From the NCBI GenBank assembly GCA_964600645.1, contig CAZRJL010000003.1, positions 1 to 44,961 of the forward strand: a stretch of 44,961 nucleotides of DNA, written 5' to 3'. The notes under the pieces are model-generated. The model was not told where the DNA came from. It worked only from the letters and a program-made list of their open reading frames with translations, and ran no database searches. The position numbers and the translations under genes were made by a program. Source of the DNA: UBA12151 sp964600645 (GTDB lineage Bacteria > Patescibacteriota > Minisyncoccia > Moranbacterales > UBA9337). This document shows positions 1 to 8,022 of this stretch, one piece after another (positions within the stretch are counted from its first letter, which is position 1; every line of letters begins with the position of its first letter).

Positions 1-55
1 CACTTATGCTCCGCCCAAGTCTGGCCGCGCCATTATCTAAAACCGAAGCGGAGCG
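1..55 (+). repeat. 55-bp direct repeat, copy 1
   Basis: Identical over 55 bases to 225-279. It starts at the window edge, so it may extend further left. Bases 25-36 are the exact reverse complement of 65-76, so this copy can fold into a long stem with the DNA just after it. Imperfect inverted similarity continues outward: CCGCCCAAGTCT at 11-22 against AAGATTTGGGCGG near 153-165. Confidence 0.9.
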
Positions 56-224
56 GAATTTTTCATAATGGCGCGGATAGACGAAGTCTTGAAAAAGACC
101 AAAGGGGAAAGAGGAAAAGAATTTTCCGATTTCTCCGAAAGGATTTTTCAAGATTTGGGCGGGTATATCTTCTGACTATATATTACCACACATTCCAGCC
201 GTCTATCCCGGAGTTATCTGAAGC

Positions 225-279
225 CACTTATGCTCCGCCCAAGTCTGGCCGCGCCATTATCTAAAACCGAAGCGGAGCG
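225..279 (+). repeat. 55-bp direct repeat, copy 2
   Basis: Exact copy of 1-55. Here the 3' part forms a perfect 12-bp stem with what follows: 257-268 pairs with 281-292 around a 12-base loop. The two copies thus carry different right flanks that each complete a different hairpin, which argues against a simple duplication. Confidence 0.9.
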
Positions 280-300
280 AGGTTTTAGATAACTCGTTTA

Positions 301-357
301 TATGCGAACTTTTTGTTAAATAATGACTAAAATTTGTGTGTTATGCGAAATTTTTGT
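301..357 (+). repeat. Pair of 16-bp direct repeats
   Basis: TATGCGAACTTTTTGT at 301-316 recurs at 342-357 with one change (C to A). The starts are 41 bp apart, close to four helical turns. The pair lies 54-110 bases upstream of the decayed recombinase start. It could be an operator or a recombinase arm-type site; no protein can be assigned from the sequence. Confidence 0.5.
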
Positions 358-410
358 GTATGATAACTGTTTATCTGTCTATGTAAAAAGTATAGCATAA
401 TTTTATTTCT

Positions 411-725
411 ATGCAATTGCGAGAATTGTTACAAAAAATTAAAATTGAATTGAAACTTCAAAAAGTTATTTTCTAAGTTTAAAAAATAATAGCATTGCGC
501 GGTTTGGATGAATATGTTTTTTTTGAGTAATCCCGAAAGCAAGTTCATAGAGAAAGCAGTGCAAATCATTCGTTCCGGCACAGCTTTGCTGCCCATCTCT
601 TGGAAAACGGGACGGACGTGCGGTATGTGCAAGAACTTTTGGGACATGCTAATATTAAGACAATACAGATTTGCACAAAAGTGATAAATCCAATGTCGAG
701 AAATATTAAAAGTCCATTAGAATAA
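411..725 (+). pseudogene. Decayed tyrosine recombinase (XerC/XerD-like integrase)
   Basis: Three pieces of one XerC/D-type gene survive in order. From the ATG at 411 the frame reads MQLRELLQKIKIELKLQKV, like the start of the SAM-like N-terminal domain, and then stops at 474. Around 507-568 a reading with one T removed from a T run gives EYVFLSNPESKFIEKAVQII, resembling the catalytic-domain segment before the HxxR box. From 573 to the TAA at 723-725 the frame reads RHSFAAHLLENG, then VRYVQELLGHANIKTIQI, the typical HxLRH and LGH boxes. The catalytic Tyr position reads Cys (QICTKV instead of QIYTHV). About 200 codons are missing in the middle. The gene is clearly dead; which Xer-like family it came from is uncertain. 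Confidence 0.85.
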
Positions 726-808
726 AAAGTTTTATTTATTTTATTGGCGATTGAATAATTTGGATTTAATTCAAAATTCAAAATTTTAAATTAAAAATTA
801 AAATAAGT

Positions 809-2338
809 ATGCCTTCTAAAATATTTTCGGCGGCGACAATTGGGCTGGATAGTGAAGTGGTTGAGGTGGAAGTAGACGTGCTTTCCGGCGGATTGCATCA
901 GTTTACGATTGTCGGTTTGCCGGACACTTCTATTAAGGAATCGCGCGATCGGGTTTCCAGCGCCATCAAAAACAGCGGATTCAAACCGCCACACCAGTGC
1001 GGTCGAATAACTGTCAATCTGGCTCCGGCGGATTTGCCAAAAATCAGTCCAATTTATGATTTGCCGGTGGCTTTGGGATTTTTGGCGGCGACTAGTCAGC
1101 TTGATTTCGATTTTAGCAAAAAAATATTTGCCGGAGAATTGGCACTGGACGGTAAAATTCGCTCGGTTCAGGGGATTTTGCCAATTGCTCTCATGGCGAA
1201 AGAAAAAGGATTTGAGGAGATTTATGTCCCAAAGTTCAATGCCAAAGAGGCGAGCGTAGTGAAAGGAATAAAAATAATTCCCGTTGATAGTCTTTTTCAA
1301 GTTGCCAATCATTTGATTGGAGAAGATATTGTGAGTGAATTCCCTGCCGCCCAAATCGAAGATTTGTTTTTGGATTACAAAAGCGAATATGATATGGCGG
1401 ATGTCAAAGGGCAACAGCAAGCCAAACGGGCGCTGGAAATTGCCGCCGCCGGCGGGCATAATATCATTCTCAACGGCCCTCCCGGCTCGGGAAAAAGTAT
1501 GCTGGCAAAAACTATGGTTTCCATTTTGCCACGTCTCACAATGAGAGAGGCCCTGGAGGCGACGAAAATTTTTTCCATTTCCGGCAAGCTGAGTAAAGAG
1601 AATCCATTGGTATTGGAGCGTCCGTTCCGGTCTCCGCACCACAGCGCCAGTGCGGTTTCTTTGGTGGGCGGAGGCACATATCCCAAGCCGGGAGAAATCA
1701 GTCTTTCTCATCGCGGAGTTTTGTTTTTAGATGAATTCGCGGAGTTTCCCAAGAATGTGATGGAGAGTTTGCGCCAGCCGTTAGAGGATGGAGTAATCAC
1801 GGTTTCGCGCGCCAAGGGAACATTGAAATTTCCGGCGCAGTTTATTTTAGTAGCGGCGATGAATCCGTGCCCTTGTGGAAATGCGACTGATCCGGGCAAA
1901 CTTTGTTCTTGTACGCCGGCGCAGATATCGAAATATCAAAGAAAAATATCCGGTCCGATTCTGGATCGTATTGATTTGCAAATTGAAGTTCCGCGCCTTG
2001 ATTTTGACAAGCTGGACAATGAAATCAAGGGAGAATCGAGTGTTTCTGTTCGAAAAAGAGTGGAAAGTGCCAGAGAAATTCAAGCAAAAAGATTTGAAAA
2101 ATTGGCAATAATTACCAATAGCGAAATGGGAGCCAAACAAATCAGGGAATTTTGCGTTTTGAATGACGAGTGCAAGGGTCTTTTGCGGGCGGCGGTTGCT
2201 TCAATGGGATTGTCCGCCAGGTCATATTTTCGCTTGATTAAGATTGCTCGGACTATTGCCGATTTGGCCGGTGTTAATATTATTGAAAAAGACCATATCG
2301 CCGAAGCGGTGCAATATCGTTTCAAAACGGATTTGTAG
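809..2338 (+). CDS. comM: ComM/YifB-family Mg-chelatase-like AAA+ ATPase
   Basis: A 509-aa protein of normal family length. An N-terminal Lon-protease-like (ChlI) domain (about 1-190, beginning MPSKIFSAATIGLDSEVVEV) is followed by an AAA+ module with Walker A GPPGSGKS near residue 222 and Walker B LFLDEF near 303. A Cys-rich insert CPCGN...CSCTP lies near 353, then the C-terminal Mg-chelatase domain. In Gammaproteobacteria ComM is a hexameric helicase that drives branch migration during natural transformation; the same role here is inferred from the family. The start is the first ATG after an AT-rich leader and matches the family N-terminus. The next gene begins 4 bp after the stop, so the two are probably co-transcribed. 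Confidence 0.93.
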   Translation: MPSKIFSAATIGLDSEVVEVEVDVLSGGLHQFTIVGLPDTSIKESRDRVSSAIKNSGFKPPHQCGRITVNLAPADLPKISPIYDLPVALGFLAATSQLDFDFSKKIFAGELALDGKIRSVQGILPIALMAKEKGFEEIYVPKFNAKEASVVKGIKIIPVDSLFQVANHLIGEDIVSEFPAAQIEDLFLDYKSEYDMADVKGQQQAKRALEIAAAGGHNIILNGPPGSGKSMLAKTMVSILPRLTMREALEATKIFSISGKLSKENPLVLERPFRSPHHSASAVSLVGGGTYPKPGEISLSHRGVLFLDEFAEFPKNVMESLRQPLEDGVITVSRAKGTLKFPAQFILVAAMNPCPCGNATDPGKLCSCTPAQISKYQRKISGPILDRIDLQIEVPRLDFDKLDNEIKGESSVSVRKRVESAREIQAKRFEKLAIITNSEMGAKQIREFCVLNDECKGLLRAAVASMGLSARSYFRLIKIARTIADLAGVNIIEKDHIAEAVQYRFKTDL

Positions 2339-2342
2339 AATT

Positions 2343-3326
2343 ATGAAATTGAAAAATAAGTTTAAAATTATTATAACGGCAGGGATGCTTCTTGGTGTGG
2401 TTTTTGGCGCCAAGCCTTTTTTTTCTGAAGGAGAATCGATACAAGGAAGTATTGAAAGTGAAAAAAAAGTCGTCTGTGATGATGATGGAATGATTTTTGA
2501 AGTACGGACAAAAGCCAAAACTGTCAAAGATTTTTTGAATGAGCAGAAAATCGAAATTGGAGAAAAGGATTATATATCTTTGCCGGCGGAAGCTGTTTTA
2601 TATTCCAATTCCGCGATCTCCATTTCACGTTCCAAAAAAATAACGGTTTTTGATGGCGATAGTAAAAAAGAATATGAAACTTTTTTTTCGGATATGCAGA
2701 GCTTTTTTTGGGATAATGGTATTAAGTTGGCGGAATTTGATATTATCAATCCTGAAATTTCCACCCCGATTTGCGACAAGATGGAAATTGAAATAACCCG
2801 AGTGGAAGTTCGAGAGGAAACAAAAAATGAACCGATAAAATTCAAAACAATCATTGGGGATGATGATGAAGTGGGGTGGCGGCAGGAAAAAGTTATGCAG
2901 AAGGGTGAAAATGGGACAAAAAAAATCACATATAAAGTGGTTTATCACAACAATAAGGAAATTTCCCGTAAAGTTAAAAACAGCGAGGTTGTAAAAGAGC
3001 CGACGGAAGAAATCATCAAAAAGGGAACATATGTGAAAATTGGAAAAGCGCACAAGGGCTTGGCAAGTTGGTACGCGCAGCCTGGTCATCTCAAAGCCGC
3101 TTTTCCGTCGCTTACGGGCTACTACGCTGCCAATCCTTGGCTTCCTAAAGGAAGTTATGTTAAAGTGACTAATAAAATAAGCGGGGATTCGATAATCGCC
3201 AGAATTAATGATAGAGGACCGTTCGGACCGGGAAGGATTATTGATTTGGATAAAGCGGCATTTTCCGCCATCGCTTCGCTTGGGGCGGGAGTGGTTGATG
3301 TAAAAATGGAAGAAATACTGAATTAA
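2343..3326 (+). CDS. Secreted wall protein: DUF348 repeats, G5, RlpA-like barrel
   Basis: A 327-aa exported protein. An N-terminal hydrophobic signal or anchor (about residues 8-22) is followed by a segment resembling two DUF348 repeats (about 40-135, with VVCDDDGMIFEVRTKAKTVKDF) and a G5-like domain (about 150-235, ending TEEIIKKGT). It ends in an RlpA-like double-psi beta-barrel (about 240-327) with GLASWY, the NDRGPF motif and RIIDLDKAAF. This order resembles YabE/resuscitation-factor-type proteins, with the lytic domain replaced by an RlpA-type one. It probably binds or cleaves peptidoglycan outside the membrane. The ATG at 2343 was chosen because an upstream in-frame start would lie inside comM and bury the signal peptide. 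Confidence 0.82.
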   Translation: MKLKNKFKIIITAGMLLGVVFGAKPFFSEGESIQGSIESEKKVVCDDDGMIFEVRTKAKTVKDFLNEQKIEIGEKDYISLPAEAVLYSNSAISISRSKKITVFDGDSKKEYETFFSDMQSFFWDNGIKLAEFDIINPEISTPICDKMEIEITRVEVREETKNEPIKFKTIIGDDDEVGWRQEKVMQKGENGTKKITYKVVYHNNKEISRKVKNSEVVKEPTEEIIKKGTYVKIGKAHKGLASWYAQPGHLKAAFPSLTGYYAANPWLPKGSYVKVTNKISGDSIIARINDRGPFGPGRIIDLDKAAFSAIASLGAGVVDVKMEEILN

Positions 3327-3372
3327 TTTGAAATTTAAAAGTTGAAATGAATTTTAAATTATAAAATTAAGT

Positions 3373-3401
3373 AATTAAAAATTGAATAAAAATTTCAAAT
3401 T
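3373..3401. repeat. 29-bp AT-rich repeat, copy A
   Basis: The 29 bases are the exact reverse complement of 35703-35731. They lie just before ksgA, while the other copy lies just before the gene at 35754. Both sit in longer AAATT/TTGAA-rich spacers. Low complexity raises the chance of coincidence, but 29 matching bases is more than these spacers usually share. Confidence 0.6.
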
Positions 3402-3408
3402 AAAAATT

Positions 3409-4212
3409 ATGGGTCAAAAATTAGGTCAAAACTTTCTCAAAGATAGGAATATCGTTGATAAAATCCTGCAGTCATCTAATCTTGATAAGGATGATGTGGT
3501 TTTAGAAGTGGGGCCGGGGAAAGGGGTTTTGACGGAAGAATTGGCAAAAAATGTCGGAAAAGTTATTGCGGTGGAAGTTGATGGAAGTTTGTTGGATACA
3601 TTGCGTGATAAATTACGTAATTTTGAGAATATTGAAATTATAAATGAGGATATATTAAAAGTCAGTTTGAGTAAAATTTTACAAGCCAATAAAGCAAAAT
3701 CTTACAAACTTATTGCCAATATTCCTTATTACATTACCTCCAAGATAATCCGACTTTTTTTGGAAGCCGAGAATCCGCCAAGCGAGATGATTTTGATGGT
3801 GCAAAAGGAGGTGGCGGAGCGAATTGTGGCGGAGCCCGGACAGATGAGTATTTTGGCAGCGAGCGTGCAATATTATGCTAAGGCGGAAGTGCTGTTTGAT
3901 GTTCCGCGAACAGCTTTTGATCCGGTGCCGGAAGTGGATAGTGCTGTTATAAGAATAATAAGACACAAGGAACCCTCCTCACCGGCGGGCAGGCAAAAAA
4001 AAAGAAACAAAGAGGAAATAGATAGGTTTTTTCGGATGGTGAAGGCGGGGTTTTGCGCTCGCAGAAAAACTTTGGTCAATAATCTTTCCAATAGCTTGCA
4101 TTTGAACAAAAAAGAAGTGGAAGAAAAACTGAAAACAGTCGGTATTTTACCAATCGCAAGAGCGCAAGAATTGTCTATCGAAGATTGGAAAAAACTTTCA
4201 AAAATATTTTAA
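3409..4212 (+). CDS. ksgA: 16S rRNA adenine-N6,N6-dimethyltransferase (KsgA/RsmA)
   Basis: A 267-aa protein of normal length that dimethylates two adjacent adenines near the 3' end of 16S rRNA during small-subunit maturation. The SAM-binding motif LEVGPGKGVLTEEL (about 33-46), the catalytic NIPYYI motif (an NLPY variant) and the C-terminal helical domain with FCARRKT are all present. A TTG at 3382 is in frame upstream, but the ATG at 3409 gives the standard GQKLGQNFL start and was preferred. An unusual segment SSPAGRQKKRNKEE sits before the C-terminal domain and coincides with a GC-rich palindromic sequence (3975-3994). The gene is convergent with the UbiA-like gene, with only 2 bp between stops. 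Confidence 0.95.
   Translation: MGQKLGQNFLKDRNIVDKILQSSNLDKDDVVLEVGPGKGVLTEELAKNVGKVIAVEVDGSLLDTLRDKLRNFENIEIINEDILKVSLSKILQANKAKSYKLIANIPYYITSKIIRLFLEAENPPSEMILMVQKEVAERIVAEPGQMSILAASVQYYAKAEVLFDVPRTAFDPVPEVDSAVIRIIRHKEPSSPAGRQKKRNKEEIDRFFRMVKAGFCARRKTLVNNLSNSLHLNKKEVEEKLKTVGILPIARAQELSIEDWKKLSKIF
3975..3994. repeat. GC-rich palindromic insert inside ksgA
   Basis: CTCCTCACCGGCGGGCAGGC is GC-rich within an AT-rich gene and encodes SSPAGRQ in the loop before the C-terminal domain. It resembles the palindromic elements seen elsewhere in this window (24641, 25182, 31031, 27554). Confidence 0.55.
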
Positions 4213-4214
4213 TG

Positions 4215-5876
4215 TTAAATAAAAGTGATTTTTATCAAGATTAGTCCGTAGAAAACCACAGGGAGCATTATCCACCATGGAAGGTTGCGGTGGTTTATTT
4301 TTTTTGTTTGATCGGACGAAGAATAATTGACCAACCAAAAAGAAATTCCGCCGAATAAAATCGCCCACCAAAACAAACTCAATTCATTGAGAAAAAATAC
4401 GCTCAGAATGTAGGAAATCAAAATTCCCGCGCCGACAATGATTTTCCCCCAGTACTCTCCAAAAACAACCGGAATAGTGAAAACCCCATCTTCTTTGTCG
4501 CCATTGATGTCTTTGAAATCCTTAATAGGCAAAGATAGTGCGTAGGCGATAAAAAGAAGCCAGATTATTTCCGATGGAAGGTGGGAAATATCTTGCTGTG
4601 GCGAAACCAAAATAAATCCGGAAAATAAAATAAGAAGTGATGCCAGCGCGCTTACGGCAGTGGAAATGAAAGCGAAACGCTTGAGGCGCAAAGGAAAAGC
4701 GGAATATGTCCATGCGATTGCTTGGTAAACAATCAAAAGAAGGGCGATTTTAAAGTTGATAATCGTGGAAAAAAATACAGAGGCGACAAAAAGAGCAACT
4801 CCAATAGATAAATATTGCTTCAGAGAGAAGATGCCTTTTGTAAGCGGACGGCTTGAATTTGAAATAGCATCTATTTTTTGGTCAAAAACATCATTAAAGA
4901 CAACCGAGGCTGTCCATGCAAACGATATGGAGAATAGAAGTAAAATCAGAGAAAGAACATTAAAAAAGGAAAAAAATAAAATTGGTTTTGTAAAAATAAT
5001 CCCTAAACCTGCTCCAAAAAGAAACAATCCAAAGTGGTAAAATATTTGCGGCAAGCGAACATTATTCAGAAAGGACGTAAGTTTTTGTTTGTTTGTATAA
5101 AAGTAAAATACAAAAGTAATAACAATTAGCAAGAGTGAATATATGATACTCATTTTTATATTCAGGGCGCTGATCAATTCAGCATTGTTGGTTGTTGAAA
5201 AAATATTCGCCGGAGTTAAAAACATTTGAGCGATGTCGGTGGAATTTATGTCGGTGAATCTCTTTGACCATCCTTGTGTTGCAATTGTGATCCATGAAGG
5301 AAATGTTCCAAGAATAAAAAAAGCCGCATAGGAAGATAGGGTTAACAAGAAGGCTTTTATTATTTTTTTAGTCTTAGCAAGACCATAAATAAAGATGAAA
5401 AAGAGTGAAATAGCCACTTCGATTCTCACTCCATAAGTAATTCCCATTTGAGGATTATCGCCGAAAAAAGTGAAAAATCTTTGCGTCATTCCGGATAGGC
5501 TGTCAAAAATATAGAAACTCCAGAATCCTCGTCCGTCGGAAATTATGAAATCTATTATTGGCGGAGTTAATAATATTAAAAATCCCCACGATAAAATATT
5601 GGATATTTTTTTAATTTCAATTGTAGCAAACATTCTTATTATCCAAATAAATACCAGAAAGGAAATCAAAAAAAACAAAAAAGTGTGTGTGAATTCGAAA
5701 AATAAAAATTTTCCGGAAGTGTTGGCGAATCCGCGCAAAAAAGCTTCCGTAAAAAGACGGAGAGCGATCAAAGAGAGAAAGAAAGCGGAAAAACTTAGCG
5801 CATTTGTTTGTGTGTTTTCAATGCCGATTATTATTTTTTTGACTTGTTTTAACATATTTTTACTTAAAATTAGCAT
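4215..5876 (-). CDS. UbiA-family prenyltransferase with extra N-terminal membrane domain
   Basis: A 553-aa polytopic membrane protein. The C-terminal 270 residues are a UbiA-type intramembrane prenyltransferase: first Asp motif NDVFDQKID (from about residue 328), which binds the diphosphate through Mg2+, and second motif KDFKDINGDKEDG near 455. The N-terminal 280 residues add roughly six membrane segments with no family I recognise. UbiA enzymes attach polyprenyl chains to aromatic or sugar-phosphate acceptors; the substrate cannot be told here. Start at 5876; an in-frame ATG at 5855 (MLKQVKKII) is equally plausible. No ubiquinone or menaquinone gene is nearby, so the number in a Ubi name would be misleading. 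Confidence 0.8.
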   Translation of the reverse strand: MLILSKNMLKQVKKIIIGIENTQTNALSFSAFFLSLIALRLFTEAFLRGFANTSGKFLFFEFTHTFLFFLISFLVFIWIIRMFATIEIKKISNILSWGFLILLTPPIIDFIISDGRGFWSFYIFDSLSGMTQRFFTFFGDNPQMGITYGVRIEVAISLFFIFIYGLAKTKKIIKAFLLTLSSYAAFFILGTFPSWITIATQGWSKRFTDINSTDIAQMFLTPANIFSTTNNAELISALNIKMSIIYSLLLIVITFVFYFYTNKQKLTSFLNNVRLPQIFYHFGLFLFGAGLGIIFTKPILFFSFFNVLSLILLLFSISFAWTASVVFNDVFDQKIDAISNSSRPLTKGIFSLKQYLSIGVALFVASVFFSTIINFKIALLLIVYQAIAWTYSAFPLRLKRFAFISTAVSALASLLILFSGFILVSPQQDISHLPSEIIWLLFIAYALSLPIKDFKDINGDKEDGVFTIPVVFGEYWGKIIVGAGILISYILSVFFLNELSLFWWAILFGGISFWLVNYSSSDQTKKINHRNLPWWIMLPVVFYGLILIKITFI

Positions 5877-5913
5877 TTATTTTTGCATATGTCTAGGAAT
5901 ATGAAAATTTTTG

Positions 5914-5922
5914 TGGTATAAT
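5914..5922 (+). promoter_or_regulatory. Extended -10 promoter for 6037 gene pair
   Basis: TGGTATAAT is a perfect extended -10 (TGnTATAAT). No good -35 is visible, as expected for extended -10 promoters. Transcription from about 5929 would leave a 5' leader of roughly 105 bases before the ATG at 6037, the longest convincing leader in the window. Confidence 0.6.
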
Positions 5923-6036
5923 TTCAGTGTTCAATGATGTTGGTTGCTTGCGTGTATTGCAAACGATGATAAAATGATATCAATGGGGCGTTAAAATATT
6001 TTTTAGCCGCACAGATTTAAGAAAAATAAAATAAAA

Positions 6037-7026
6037 ATGAAGTCAAAAAATATACTTTCTCCGCTGTTTGTGTTTTTAATTATTGTTGTTTTTGGTTTTT
6101 CTTTTTTTGCTTTTGCGGACGAAAACAATAATAAAAAAAGTATCTTTCTGGATTCGGATCAGGATGGGCTTAGTGATCAAGAAGAGCAATCATATGGAAC
6201 CGATTCAAACAAGGCCGATACGGATGGCGACGGATATTCCGACGGAGTGGAGCTGAATGGCGGTTATGATCCACTAAAACCTGCTCCCGGGGATAAAATC
6301 CTAAATGATAGCGAGGATGTCAAAATGGCAGAAGGCGTTGGTGGAGAGCAGGATCTTGCGGAGGAAGAAAACTTGACTGAGGAGCTTTCAAAAGACGTTG
6401 CTGAATTGATTTCTGATGCGAAAGTGAGTGGTGAAGACTTGAGTTTGGCGGACATTGATGATTTGGTCAATACTACCTTAACTTCTAAAATTTCATTTGA
6501 AGATCTTCCTGACATAGATGAGAGCGAGATTAAAATAAAAGAACAAGATTACGATGATCTGAATGAAGATGAACGGAAAGAAAAGGAAAACGAAGATACG
6601 TCGGAGTATTTGACTGCCGTTTCTTATCTGGCATTAAATAATTTTCCTTATCAAATTTCCGAAGAAAAAGATTTGGAGAAGTTTTCTCTTGATTTTGTGT
6701 CGCAATTCTCTCTTTTTCTTTCCGCTTCTTCCGATAGTGAAGAATATTTCAATAATCTGGCGGAAAAAGGTGAAATTTTTCTGGATTCTTTAAAAGAAAT
6801 AGAAGTTCCGGAAAGTTTATTGGAAAATCATATTCAGGGAATGAAACTGGCAAATTATGTGATTTCCATGAAAGGGGAGATGAAGATCGATCAGGCTGAT
6901 CCAGTTTCTTCAATTGTTCAGTTGTCAAAAATTCAAGGATTGATTACTTTAATGGAAGAATATGTACAGGAGATGCATCTCTTGTTTACAACTGCGGGAA
7001 TATCCGAAATTCCCATAGAATTGTAA
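6037..7026 (+). CDS. Secreted acidic protein with thrombospondin type-3-like Ca repeats
   Basis: A 329-aa exported protein. A signal peptide (about 1-27, ending in FAFADE) precedes Asp-rich calcium-binding repeats DSDQDGLSDQEE and DTDGDGYSDGVE (about 40-75), the thrombospondin type-3/DxDxDG type. The rest is strongly acidic and helical and I do not recognise it. Such repeats commonly link surface proteins in Patescibacteria. It is followed after 11 bp by another secreted protein and the two share one promoter and one terminator, so they probably act together at the envelope. Function unknown. Confidence 0.75.
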   Translation: MKSKNILSPLFVFLIIVVFGFSFFAFADENNNKKSIFLDSDQDGLSDQEEQSYGTDSNKADTDGDGYSDGVELNGGYDPLKPAPGDKILNDSEDVKMAEGVGGEQDLAEEENLTEELSKDVAELISDAKVSGEDLSLADIDDLVNTTLTSKISFEDLPDIDESEIKIKEQDYDDLNEDERKEKENEDTSEYLTAVSYLALNNFPYQISEEKDLEKFSLDFVSQFSLFLSASSDSEEYFNNLAEKGEIFLDSLKEIEVPESLLENHIQGMKLANYVISMKGEMKIDQADPVSSIVQLSKIQGLITLMEEYVQEMHLLFTTAGISEIPIEL

Positions 7027-7037
7027 AATAAAAATAA

Positions 7038-7937
7038 ATGAATAAATATATAAAAGTAAAAATAGTTGTCATCTTTTCTTTGTGCTTTCTTGGTATTTTT
7101 GGAGGTGATTCAGCCCGAGCTTCTTACTGGGGAGAGAATTTTGCCGCCAATGGCGTGCAAATTATGATAGAGGACTTGAAAAGACAAATTAGAGATATAG
7201 GTTTGGGGGCGGAAAAGCAGGCAGCTGCCCAAATGGTTGTTGATCAGGTCGATTCAATATTATCAGGATCTTCAGGTAGAGGATCATTGATAATTCAAGA
7301 TTGGGATGAATATCTTTTTGAAGCTTCAAGGAATAATACCGGTTTGTATATAAATGATTTGATTTCTATCGGTGCGGGCGGTAAAAATTCAAATCTCAAT
7401 TATGTTCCGGCAGGAGGAGATTTTAATTATTCTCATTATTTAGCTGAATATACTAAGGGTCAATTAGGCGTTAGTGGGTCAATAAAAAGAAATTCTTTTA
7501 TTGAAGAGATTGTTGGAGATCCAACTGCTTCTATGACCGGCACTGCCGGCTGGAGGAGGTTTAGCGCTCTTAGGGAGAGTAATCCGATAGGTAATACTTT
7601 GAAAATCCAGTCTGCAATGATAGAAAAACAGAGGCAAGAAGAAAAAAAAGCTGAAATAAAGGCGATTATCGGAGGAGGATATAAAGGTGTTGAAAGTGGT
7701 GGGCAGACAATTACCCCAGGATCAACAGTAAAATCTCTCAAAGATCAGAGTCAAGCCATGAGTTTTAATATTATTTCTTCCGCAAACAGCATCCCCGAAG
7801 TGATTACTTCGGTTATGTCGAGGGTTGTTTTGCAGACATTTCAAAAAGGTGTCGGTTCGGCGCGAAGCAATATAAATAAGGAAGAAAATAGCATCCCTCA
7901 AACTCCAAAACCGTGGGTTAATCCGAATAGTTATTAG
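7038..7937 (+). CDS. Secreted protein of unknown function
   Basis: A 299-aa protein with a signal peptide (about 1-29, ending SARAS). The mature part begins YWGENFAANGVQIMIEDLKRQ and is predicted mostly helical, with a Gln/Lys-rich helix near 195-215. The alanine/glutamine-rich helices are loosely reminiscent of VirB5/TrbJ-type periplasmic secretion proteins, but no motif supports that and no secretion ATPase is nearby. It is the second gene of a two-gene unit with 6037-7026 and ends 23 bp before a strong terminator. Confidence 0.65.
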   Translation: MNKYIKVKIVVIFSLCFLGIFGGDSARASYWGENFAANGVQIMIEDLKRQIRDIGLGAEKQAAAQMVVDQVDSILSGSSGRGSLIIQDWDEYLFEASRNNTGLYINDLISIGAGGKNSNLNYVPAGGDFNYSHYLAEYTKGQLGVSGSIKRNSFIEEIVGDPTASMTGTAGWRRFSALRESNPIGNTLKIQSAMIEKQRQEEKKAEIKAIIGGGYKGVESGGQTITPGSTVKSLKDQSQAMSFNIISSANSIPEVITSVMSRVVLQTFQKGVGSARSNINKEENSIPQTPKPWVNPNSY

Positions 7938-7960
7938 AAAAAATCAATTTTTTCGATATT

Positions 7961-7988
7961 AAAAAACAAGAATCGCTCTTGTTTTTTT
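7961..7988 (+). terminator. Rho-independent terminator after 7038 gene
   Basis: An 11-bp perfect stem (7961-7971 with 7977-7987) around the loop ATCGC, with a T run on the 3' side and an A run on the 5' side. It can therefore stop transcription from both directions, here from the secreted-protein pair (+) and possibly from thiI (-). Confidence 0.9.
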
Positions 7989-8022
7989 GATGATTAAGTT
8001 TTTTATATTGAGTTGATTTTCT

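Larger units (their letters stand above)
1..410. other. Gene-poor, repeat-rich stretch
   Basis: No credible gene is visible here. The stretch holds a 55-bp direct repeat (1-55 and 225-279), several inverted repeats (25-36 with 65-76; 257-268 with 281-292), and a 16-bp near-perfect direct repeat (301-316 and 342-357). A CATAAT hexamer at 396-401 could be the -10 box of the decayed recombinase that starts at 411. The stretch looks like non-coding debris or recombination-site DNA next to that pseudogene, which is inference from position. Confidence 0.7.

Noticed and set aside
1..292. Repeats as a CRISPR array or as integron attC sites
   Set aside because: Only two copies 224 bp apart with non-uniform spacing, so not CRISPR. 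The attC core motifs (GTTRRRY/RYYYAAC) are not matched; GTTATCT fails at the purine positions.
294..321. Chromosomal dif site near the recombinase remnant
   Set aside because: TTTTGTTAAAT resembles the XerD arm, but the expected XerC arm 17 bases upstream does not match the consensus.
429..781. Two minus-strand ORFs near the left end
   Set aside because: They are reverse-strand shadows of the decayed recombinase and its AT-rich spacer.
809..2338. Magnesium chelatase for chlorophyll synthesis
   Set aside because: The N-terminal ChlI/Lon-like domain and Cys-rich insert are those of YifB/ComM, and there are no BchD/BchH genes.
7038..7937. Type IV secretion component (VirB5/TrbJ-like)
   Set aside because: Only general helical and Ala/Gln-rich character; no VirB4, VirB6 or VirD4-like gene nearby.
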